A DNA stretch of 22,595 nucleotides from Clostridiales bacterium UBA3953 (GTDB taxonomy: Bacteria > Bacillota > Clostridia > Oscillospirales > CAG-272), in the NCBI GenBank assembly GCA_002385415.1, contig DGDL01000064.1, positions 1 through 22,595 of the forward strand, written 5' to 3'. Of this stretch, positions 7,336 to 14,123 are shown one piece after another. The notes beneath the pieces are model-generated. The model had not been told where the DNA came from, did no database searches, and saw nothing but the letters and a program-made list of their open reading frames with translations. The first letter of the stretch is position 1; each line of letters starts with the position of its first letter. A program made the position numbers and the translations under genes.

Positions 7336-7396
7336 AACCCAAAGCGTAAATGAAATAAATACGCAGAAATGACAAACAACTACGGGGGAAAGCGGT

Positions 7397-8494
7397 ATGT
7401 ATAACGGACTTGGACTTAGTCTGGGCAACCTTCCCAGATTGTCTGATGCCAAATCGCGCTCGATAAGCGCGGAGAACTTCACAGGCGCGAAAGGCGCCGG
7501 AGCAATGGCTACAGAGGGCACGGGCGCCCATTGCGCGCGCGACCTTGGACGCGGCTGGAAAGTCTCGCCCAGTATAGTTGTGCCCAAACACTCGACCTTT
7601 ACGCTTGCCGACATCGAGGGGCCCGGCGCTATCCAGAGCATCTGGATGACGGGCAGTGTCGGCTCGTATGACACAATATTGCGCATCTACTGGGAAGGAC
7701 AGGACTATCCGTCGGTAGAGGCGCCGGTCGCGGCGTTCTTTGGAAACGCCTTTGCCAACAATGTAGACGGCACGACGGGCAGGTTCCCGGTTCTGTGCTC
7801 GCTGCCGGTCCTTGTGGCTCCCAACAGAGGACTTAACTGCTTCTGGGAGATGCCGTTCCGCAAACACTGCAAAATCACACTCGAAAACCTCTCCGACGAC
7901 GACAAAATCTGCTATTTCCAGATCAACTATACACTGACCGAAGTGCCTGACGACGTGGCATATTTCCATGCCCAGTACAGACAGGCAAAACCCGTGGAAT
8001 ATAAGAAAGAATATGTCATATTAGACGGCGTGCGCGGTAAAGGCCACTATGTCGGCACGACATTGAACGTCAACCTCAACGGTGCCTGCGGATGGTGGGG
8101 CGAGGGCGAAATCAAGTTCTACCTCGACGGCGACGACGAGTTCCCCACAATCTGCGGCACCGGTACCGAGGACTATTTCGGCGGCGCCTTCAACTGGGAT
8201 GTAAACGGCAAGTATAACACATACTCCGGCCCGTTTATGGGAATGTTCAACGTTGTTCAGCCCGACGGGCTTTACGGCTCGCAGCAGCGTTTCTCGCTGT
8301 ACAGGTGGCATATAATGGACCCCATCCGCTTTGAGCAGGATATCAGGGTCACGCTGCAGGATCTCGGCTGGCGCCGCGGCGGACGCTATCTGCCCCGCCA
8401 GGACGACTTTATGAGCGTGGCATACTGGTATCAGACCCTGCCGGCGGAGAAATTCCCGCCACTGCCTTCGCTTGACGAGCTTGAAATAGTATAA
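7397..8494 (+). CDS. GH172 (DUF2961) family glycoside hydrolase
   Basis: The 365-residue protein is a single-domain DUF2961 protein, now family GH172, whose known members act on fructofuranosyl and arabinofuranosyl linkages (difructose dianhydride and D-arabinan enzymes). The hallmark CGTGTEDYFGGAF block is present with Glu258. A second conserved acidic segment, GWWGEGEIKFYLDGD, carries Glu236 and Glu238; the catalytic pair is expected among these glutamates. The start region (GLGLSLGNLPRL) and the IQSIWMT strand are also typical. No signal peptide is visible, so it probably acts in the cytosol on imported small saccharides. GGGGGAAAG precedes the ATG, and a near-consensus promoter lies upstream. 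It opens a co-directional run, with the zinc-ribbon gene 28 bp behind. The exact substrate is not predictable by eye. Confidence 0.92.
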   Translation: MYNGLGLSLGNLPRLSDAKSRSISAENFTGAKGAGAMATEGTGAHCARDLGRGWKVSPSIVVPKHSTFTLADIEGPGAIQSIWMTGSVGSYDTILRIYWEGQDYPSVEAPVAAFFGNAFANNVDGTTGRFPVLCSLPVLVAPNRGLNCFWEMPFRKHCKITLENLSDDDKICYFQINYTLTEVPDDVAYFHAQYRQAKPVEYKKEYVILDGVRGKGHYVGTTLNVNLNGACGWWGEGEIKFYLDGDDEFPTICGTGTEDYFGGAFNWDVNGKYNTYSGPFMGMFNVVQPDGLYGSQQRFSLYRWHIMDPIRFEQDIRVTLQDLGWRRGGRYLPRQDDFMSVAYWYQTLPAEKFPPLPSLDELEIV

Positions 8495-8522
8495 GCGGGG
8501 GAGTACGGAAAGCGGCGGTGCG

Positions 8523-9566
8523 ATGACAAACATCACATATAAATGCCCGGCATGCGGTGGCGCGCTGCGCTACAGTCCGGCCGAAAGAAAATTCAGCTGC
8601 GAATACTGCGGGAATTCGTATGACAATGTAGCCGAAAAACTGTCGGCAAAAGAAATCAAAACCGGAGCGGCGGCGGACGACGGCTCGAAAGGTAAGAGAC
8701 AGCTCTACACTTGTCCAAGTTGCGGAGCCGAGCTTGTAACCGATGCCACGACAGCGGCGACGGAGTGCTATTATTGTCACAATCCGGTGGTGCTTGCCGG
8801 GCGGCTTTCGGCCGAGTGGAAACCCGACAGCGTGCTTCCGTTTACCGTCGACAAAGAAACGGCGAAGGCGGAGCTGGCAAACTGGATAAAAAAGCACCGC
8901 TATGTCCCCGGGGATTTCAAAAGCGAGAAAAACCTCGATTCGATAACAGGCGTTTATTATCCTTACTGGATGGCCGATTATGACGCCTTCGCCTCGTTTG
9001 AAGGCGAAGGCGTCAGGGTCATTACAACCACAACTCCGACGCATGTGATAACAAGACGCCGCTACTTCCGGGTAGTGCGGCGCGGAAAGATAAAATTCAG
9101 CAATCTCCAGCGTTCGGCACTTAGCAAAGCCGACCGCAAGCTCGCAAACGGCGTCCACCCGTACAGATACCAGCAGCTTGAGCCCTTTCAAGACAAATAT
9201 CTTGCGGGATTTATGGCGGAAAAGCGTGACATCGAAAAGAGCGAGGTAAGCGAGTCCCTTGAAAGCGAATGCCAAGGCTACGTGCAGTCACTTTTGACGC
9301 GCGACTGCACATACACCTCGCTTTCAGGTCGCACCAGCGCGAATTTTACGGGCTCGGAATACCGCTACACATTGCTTCCTGCCTGGATAATGACCTACAG
9401 GCACAAGGGAAAAGACAACAAGGTATATTATTATGCAATGAACGGGCAGACTAAAGCTGTGTGCGGGGTGCTGCCTATTGACAAAAAGAAGCTGCTTACC
9501 CACTGTGGGATAATTTTCGGCGTGGTCGCGGCTCTTATGCTGCTCGGGGGGTATTTTATATGGTGA
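8523..9566 (+). CDS. Double zinc-ribbon protein with a C-terminal membrane anchor
   Basis: The 347-residue protein carries two TFIIB-like zinc ribbons, Cys8-Cys11-Cys26-Cys29 and Cys64-Cys67-Cys82-Cys85. A long beta-rich domain follows (about 95-320, with GVYYPYWMADYDAFASFEG), then a single hydrophobic helix at the extreme C-terminus (about 328-346). Proteins of this type are often labelled replication-restart helicase-like because of the ribbons, but no helicase motifs are present. The tail anchor puts the ribbons on the cytosolic side. It overlaps the TPM-domain gene by 7 bp, so the two are translationally coupled. In related Clostridia such pairs appear with TPM, SPFH or phage-shock-type envelope stress genes. 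A membrane-stress adaptor role is inference. Confidence 0.87.
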   Translation: MTNITYKCPACGGALRYSPAERKFSCEYCGNSYDNVAEKLSAKEIKTGAAADDGSKGKRQLYTCPSCGAELVTDATTAATECYYCHNPVVLAGRLSAEWKPDSVLPFTVDKETAKAELANWIKKHRYVPGDFKSEKNLDSITGVYYPYWMADYDAFASFEGEGVRVITTTTPTHVITRRRYFRVVRRGKIKFSNLQRSALSKADRKLANGVHPYRYQQLEPFQDKYLAGFMAEKRDIEKSEVSESLESECQGYVQSLLTRDCTYTSLSGRTSANFTGSEYRYTLLPAWIMTYRHKGKDNKVYYYAMNGQTKAVCGVLPIDKKKLLTHCGIIFGVVAALMLLGGYFIW

Positions 9567-10444
9567 AACGCCTCCCGATATTGCTGCTTGCTTTGACTTT
9601 GGCGCTTGTTGCGCTGCTTTTAGTTCCGGCCCACGGCAAAAGTGCCCGCGTGTTCGACTATGCGGGCGTGATGAGCGCAGGCGAAGCAGCGGAGCTTGAC
9701 GAATATCTTGCCCGGCTGCGCGCCGAAACGGGCTATGACTTCGTCTTCCTCGCCGATACCGAGCTTGAGTACAGGGACAATTACGAGGCGGCGGAGCGCG
9801 CGGCGATAGCGCATGCCGACGATTTCTACGATCACGGCGGGTTCGGAGATGCGTCAAACGATTTCTCCGGCATGATATTCTATCTCGACATGGTCAACCG
9901 TATCCCGATTATAACGACCACCGGCGAGATGATAGACATTATAAGCGACGCGCGGCTGGCCGACCTGTTTGACATTGTCTACAGCTATCTGTACGACGCC
10001 GACTACTACGGCGCGGCATACAATATGTTCGCGCGGGCGAAAGAGTATATAGACGCAGGCCCCGTTCGCGGGCAATATCGCTATGATGCTGGCCCGGGCG
10101 GTGTCGACGTGCGCATCGAGCATGGTCTGATAAAACCTGCTTACATGCGCGATATAACCGCAATTGACATACTTGTTGCTGCTGGTGCCGGATTTGCGGT
10201 GGCAGTAATCTACTATGTCTCGGTCAGCTCAAAGTATAGCCTGAAGGGCAGCACCTACAAATATGACCTTTTAACCAACACGAAGGTCGAGATAACCGAA
10301 GCGCGCGACATCTTTGTCCGTGAAACGGTTAGGCGTACGCCCCGAGACACAACGCATCACGGCGGCGGAGGCCGCGGAAGCGGCACACACAGGTCAAGTA
10401 GCGGGCGAAGTCATGGCGGTGGAGGAGGCGGCCGCAGATTCTGA
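9560..10444 (+). CDS. TPM-domain (Psb32/MOLO-1 type) membrane protein
   Basis: The 294-residue protein has a signal sequence (about 1-26), an extracytoplasmic TPM domain (about 30-165) with VFDYAGVMSAGEA and the FYDHGGFGDASNDFSGMIFYLD stretch, a transmembrane helix (about 203-222) and a cytoplasmic tail ending in a Gly/Ser/Arg-rich segment (267-294, HHGGGGRGSGTH onwards). TPM domains occur in YgcG-like proteins and the plant photosystem II repair factor TLP18.3; phosphatase activity is reported for some, but the general function is unclear. Its ATG lies inside the last codons of the zinc-ribbon gene (7-bp overlap). The pair probably forms one membrane complex. ligA follows after 116 bp. Confidence 0.92.
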   Translation: MVKRLPILLLALTLALVALLLVPAHGKSARVFDYAGVMSAGEAAELDEYLARLRAETGYDFVFLADTELEYRDNYEAAERAAIAHADDFYDHGGFGDASNDFSGMIFYLDMVNRIPIITTTGEMIDIISDARLADLFDIVYSYLYDADYYGAAYNMFARAKEYIDAGPVRGQYRYDAGPGGVDVRIEHGLIKPAYMRDITAIDILVAAGAGFAVAVIYYVSVSSKYSLKGSTYKYDLLTNTKVEITEARDIFVRETVRRTPRDTTHHGGGGRGSGTHRSSSGRSHGGGGGGRRF

Positions 10445-10560
10445 AGCGAAAAGCGTTGTGGCAGCGACGGATGCCGACGCACACACGGCATGCCGCCGCT
10501 TTTTCGACTTTAAATTTTCAAAAAACAGCCCTCAAAATCTTCAGAAATAACGGAAAGAGT

Positions 10561-12555
10561 ATGGAAACCAAAAACCCTCGCGAGCGCATAGAAGAATTAC
10601 GCAAACTGATTGATTTTCACGCGAAAAAATATTACGAAGACGACAGCCCAGAGATCTCGGACTATGAGTATGACATGCTTTTCCGCGAGCTCGAGCAGCT
10701 TGAGGCCGCGTATCCGGAGCTTGTCACACCTGACTCGCCGACGCAAAGGGTGGGCGGTCGACCGTCCGAGACGTTTTCAAAAGTCACGCATGCTGTTCCG
10801 ATGGACAGCCTTGCAGACGTGTTCGATTTCGGCGAGCTTCGCGCTTTTATAGAGCGGGTGGGGGCACACGAAAGATATTCGGTCGAGCCGAAAATCGACG
10901 GCCTGTCGGTTTGCCTTTACTATGAAGGCGGACGCCTCGTCCGCGGCGCGACGCGCGGCGACGGCTTTGTGGGCGAGGACGTGACCGAAAACCTGCTTGT
11001 GGTAGGAGGCGTTCCCCACCGAATAAAATATCGCGGCGTGCTTGACGTGCGCGGCGAGGTTTACATGCCGCGCGAGGCATTCGAGCGGCTCAATGCGCAG
11101 CGCGAGGAGCGGGGCGAGCGGCTTTTTGCCAATCCCCGCAATGCGGCGGCGGGCTCCCTGCGCCAGCTCGACCCTACTGTAACCGCCGAGCGCGGGCTGT
11201 GCATATATGCATTCAACATCCAGCGCTGCGATATGGCGTTCGACACACATACCGAAACGCTCGAGTTTTTGCGCGAAGAGGGGTTCCCGGTACTTCCAAT
11301 GGCACGCACGCTTTCTGGTGCGGATGCGATTGTTGAGGCGGTTGAGGCGATAGACAGTGCAAGGGGAGAGCTGGACTGCGATATAGACGGCGCAGTTATC
11401 AAGCTCGACAATATCGCAAGGCGCGCCGAGCTCGGCTGGGTAGCAAACCGCCCGCGCTGGGCGGTGGCATACAAATACCCGCCCGAGGTGGCAAGGACAA
11501 GGCTGCTCGACATAAAAGTCAACGTCGGCAGAACGGGTGTGCTCACGCCCCAGGCCGTGCTTGAACCGGTCAGACTTGCCGGCACGACGGTTTCGGCGGC
11601 GACGCTGCACAATCTCGACCTGATACGCGAGCGCGACATCCGCGTGGGCGACATCGTGCTTGTGCGCAAGGCGGGCGAGATAATCCCCGAGATTATCGGC
11701 TCCGACACCGAGCGGCGCGACGGCAGCGAGGTTATATTTGAAATGCCAGAGCAGTGTCCCTCCTGCCGCGAGCCGGTGACGCGAGACGAGGGCGCGGCGG
11801 CATACCGCTGTACAAACGCAGCCTGCCCGGCACAGCTTTCTCGCAGCATTGAGTATTTCGCCTCGCGGGGCGCAATGAACATCGAAGGGCTTGGCCCGGC
11901 GCTTGTAAACCAGCTTATTTCCACGGGACTTGTTCAAAATGTCGCCGACCTTTACAGTTTGACGGTAGAGCAGCTTGAGGGCCTCGAGCGCATGGGGAAA
12001 AAGTCAGCCGAAAATCTGGTCGCCGCAATCGAAGCCTCCAAGACGCGCGGGCTGGCAAGGCTTATCTGCGCGCTGGGAATCAGACAGGTCGGTGAAGCTG
12101 CCGCAAAAGCGCTTGCCGACCGGTTCGGCAGTCTTGACGCCGTTGCGCGGGCAACCGAAGAAGAACTTACAGCGATTGAGGACATCGGCGAGATAACCGC
12201 AAAGTTTATACGCGATTACTTTTCACACCCACAGGCGCTCGAGCTTGTCAGGAGACTCAAAGAGGCAGGCGTGCTGACGGAATCGGAGCGCAAGGGCAAA
12301 GCCGAGGGTACGCTTTCCGGGCTTACATTCGTGATAACGGGAACACTGCCCGGCATGACGCGCAGTGAGGCGACGGAGCTAATCGAAGCAAACGGCGGAA
12401 AAACCGCCTCGTCGGTGTCCAAAAAGACGTCTTATGTGCTTGCGGGCGAGGAAGCCGGCTCGAAACTCGACAAGGCGCGCTCGCTCGGCGTGCCCGTCAT
12501 ATCGCTCGACCAGCTGCGCGCGATGATTTCCGGCACAGGGCAAGCCGGGCCGTAA
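10561..12555 (+). CDS. ligA: NAD-dependent DNA ligase LigA
   Basis: The 664-residue protein has the full LigA layout: an NMN-binding domain Ia with YYEDDSPEISDYEYD, the nucleotidyltransferase core with KIDG (Lys111 is the adenylated lysine), an OB fold with VGRTGVLTP, a four-cysteine zinc finger (Cys399, Cys402, Cys417, Cys422), helix-hairpin-helix repeats and a C-terminal BRCT domain (about 582-660). It seals nicks between Okazaki fragments and in repair using NAD. The ATG at 10561 follows GGAAAGAG; an upstream in-frame ATG at 10456 would add 35 residues with no family match. SLADVF takes the place of the common SLDNAF motif. A hairpin terminator follows at 12689-12728. Cotranscription with the TPM gene is possible, as I see no strong promoter in the gap. 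Confidence 0.97.
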   Translation: METKNPRERIEELRKLIDFHAKKYYEDDSPEISDYEYDMLFRELEQLEAAYPELVTPDSPTQRVGGRPSETFSKVTHAVPMDSLADVFDFGELRAFIERVGAHERYSVEPKIDGLSVCLYYEGGRLVRGATRGDGFVGEDVTENLLVVGGVPHRIKYRGVLDVRGEVYMPREAFERLNAQREERGERLFANPRNAAAGSLRQLDPTVTAERGLCIYAFNIQRCDMAFDTHTETLEFLREEGFPVLPMARTLSGADAIVEAVEAIDSARGELDCDIDGAVIKLDNIARRAELGWVANRPRWAVAYKYPPEVARTRLLDIKVNVGRTGVLTPQAVLEPVRLAGTTVSAATLHNLDLIRERDIRVGDIVLVRKAGEIIPEIIGSDTERRDGSEVIFEMPEQCPSCREPVTRDEGAAAYRCTNAACPAQLSRSIEYFASRGAMNIEGLGPALVNQLISTGLVQNVADLYSLTVEQLEGLERMGKKSAENLVAAIEASKTRGLARLICALGIRQVGEAAAKALADRFGSLDAVARATEEELTAIEDIGEITAKFIRDYFSHPQALELVRRLKEAGVLTESERKGKAEGTLSGLTFVITGTLPGMTRSEATELIEANGGKTASSVSKKTSYVLAGEEAGSKLDKARSLGVPVISLDQLRAMISGTGQAGP

Positions 12556-12688
12556 AAATTGCGGACCAGCGGCGCCCGTTTTTCCCCTGCCTGACGGAAC
12601 GCGCCTCTCGCAGCCGCAGGGCATACCTTTTTGTGGGCGGATATGCTGCGATATTTAAACGCTTAACAGTATAGCATTTCAGACGCGA

Positions 12689-12728
12689 AAAAGCGCGTCA
12701 CCGCAGTTTCGCGGACAGACGCGCTTTT
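12689..12728. terminator. Bidirectional terminator between ligA and proB
   Basis: An 11-bp stem (AAAAGCGCGTC, 12689-12699, with GACGCGCTTTT, 12718-12728) encloses a second short stem CCGC/GCGG (12701-12704 and 12711-12714). The U-tract on plus is TTTTATGTATACTTTTTT and on minus CTTTTT. Both facing genes, ligA and proB, end nearby, so it can serve both. The 133 bp between the ligA stop and the hairpin shows no gene. Confidence 0.88.
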
Positions 12729-12746
12729 ATGTATACTTTTTTGATT

Positions 12747-13559
12747 TTATCTATGAACATACTTATTAGCTTTAAAATATGTTCCGATAGGATTGCCGTC
12801 GCAAAGTTCATAGAGTATCTCGGGGTTTTCGCCGTTTAAAATGAATGTGGGGATACCGGCCTCGGTCGCGATTTTTGCGGCCTTGAGTTTTGTGAGCAGG
12901 CCTCCCGTCCCGCGATTAGAGCCTGCGCCGCCGGCATAGCTCATTATGGTCTCGTCTATTACCTCGACGGTGTGAATGAGCTTGGCGTCGGGCTTGCTGC
13001 GAGGGTCACCGTCGTAAAGCCCGTCAATATCCGACAGTATAATAAGCACGTCGGCGCCGATCATGACGGCCACCCAAGCCGAAAGCGTGTCGTTGTCGCC
13101 GAAGGTGTCAAGCATTTCAATCTCTTCGCATGCGACAGTGTCGTTTTCGTTGACAATAGGCACACAGCCGAACTTAAACAGCGTGTTTAGGGTGTTTACG
13201 GCGTTTCTGCGCGATATTTCGTTTTCGATTGTTCCGCGGGTGAGCAGCACCTGACCGACGGGATGTCCATAGTTTTGGAAAAATCCCTCGTATATGCGCA
13301 TAAGCTCGCATTGGCCGATAGCGGCCATGGCTTGCCGCTCCTCCGTAGTTGTGGGACGATGGTCAAGCCCCATCTTTGCTGTTCCGACCGCGATTGCGCC
13401 CGAGGTGACAAGCGCCACGTCGCGCCCGCTGTTGACAAAGTCCGACAGTACACGCGCGATTGCCTCAATTCGCTTGAAGTTCATGTGCCCGTTTTCATAA
13501 GTCAGGGTGGATGAACCGACCTTCACGACGAGGCGACGAGCATTTTTTACTATGTCCAT
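12747..13559 (-). CDS. proB: Glutamate 5-kinase, short form without PUA domain
   Basis: The 270-residue protein is an amino-acid kinase that phosphorylates glutamate to gamma-glutamyl phosphate, the first step of proline synthesis. Seen motifs are VKVGSSTLT (12-20), VTSGAIAVG (51-59), the substrate loop NENDTV (137-142), FGDND (153-157), DIDGLYDGDP (177-186) and the GTGGLLTKL loop. It ends after the kinase domain and lacks the C-terminal RNA-binding-like PUA domain of the roughly 370-residue enzymes; the short form is known in some Bacillota. The feedback-inhibition loop region is present. No proA or proC is adjacent, which is unusual since proB and proA are commonly paired. It is transcribed away from zapA, possibly from the symmetric promoter at 13727-13744. 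Confidence 0.95.
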   Translation of the reverse strand: MDIVKNARRLVVKVGSSTLTYENGHMNFKRIEAIARVLSDFVNSGRDVALVTSGAIAVGTAKMGLDHRPTTTEERQAMAAIGQCELMRIYEGFFQNYGHPVGQVLLTRGTIENEISRRNAVNTLNTLFKFGCVPIVNENDTVACEEIEMLDTFGDNDTLSAWVAVMIGADVLIILSDIDGLYDGDPRSKPDAKLIHTVEVIDETIMSYAGGAGSNRGTGGLLTKLKAAKIATEAGIPTFILNGENPEILYELCDGNPIGTYFKANKYVHR

Positions 13560-13726
13560 GTTCCGATACAGCGGCTTTTGGCGCGACAGTGCGACGCTTT
13601 TGCCGCATTCCTCGCTTTGATATATTTTTCCTTGCTTTTATATGTTAGGAATAAAGCAGGCTTTGTTAATAGTAACGCCCGGAGTTTTTAAATTTTAAAA
13701 AAGGCATTTAATTTTAAAAACATATA

Positions 13727-13744
13727 TTGTATAATATTATACAA
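13727..13744. promoter_or_regulatory. Perfect 18-bp palindrome carrying -10 boxes for both zapA and proB
   Basis: TTGTATAAT followed directly by its reverse complement ATTATACAA gives TATAAT on plus (13730-13735) and on minus (13741-13736). On minus, TTGAAA (13764-13759) sits exactly 17 bp upstream, giving a good promoter toward proB with a long leader of about 170 bases. On plus, the best -35 at the same spacing is a weak TTTAAT (13707-13712), with a start near 13742 for zapA. It could instead be an operator, or both. The rest of the 234-bp gap is AT-rich with no gene. Confidence 0.6.
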
Positions 13745-13793
13745 CATAAATATAGCATTTTCAATACTGATTTCCCCTGCAAGGAGTAAATTT

Positions 13794-14123
13794 ATGAAAC
13801 AAAGATATACTGTCGAGGTGGCAGGCACTATCCTAAACTTGCTTTCGGATGAAAGCGAAGAGTATGTCATGGGGCTTGCGAAAATTGTGAGCCGTAAGAT
13901 AAACGACATAGTTGTGTCAAACAAACGCTGCACCAAATTCGATGCGGCGATACTCGCCTGTTTGGATTACCTCGACGACAAGATGAAAACCGCCGTGAGA
14001 GTCGACGATTTGCAGAGCCAGATAATGAGCTATGCACAGGAAGCGGCAAAGTTGCGCCGCGAAAACGCGGAATTGCGCCGCAAACTCGGACTCCCGGTGG
14101 AGCAAAGTGAAGACGAAGAATAG
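13794..14123 (+). CDS. zapA: Cell division protein ZapA
   Basis: The 109-residue protein has the ZapA layout: a small N-terminal alpha+beta domain (about 1-75) starting with a VEVAGTILNL-type strand and turn, then a C-terminal coiled coil (about 73-100, VDDLQSQIM onwards, with LRRENAELRRKLGL). ZapA binds FtsZ, bundles protofilaments and stabilises the Z-ring in the cytosol. A strong AAGGAG site lies 8 bases before the ATG. The downstream U32 gene starts inside its 3' end, and a zapA-U32 pairing is common in Clostridia. The acidic tail EQSEDEE is variable and not diagnostic. Confidence 0.93.
   Translation: MKQRYTVEVAGTILNLLSDESEEYVMGLAKIVSRKINDIVVSNKRCTKFDAAILACLDYLDDKMKTAVRVDDLQSQIMSYAQEAAKLRRENAELRRKLGLPVEQSEDEE

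Noticed and set aside
10777..11937. Long minus-strand open frame (386 codons) inside ligA
   Set aside because: Antisense shadow of a GC-rich coding frame; composition is Cys/His/Arg-rich with no domain, and ligA itself is certain.
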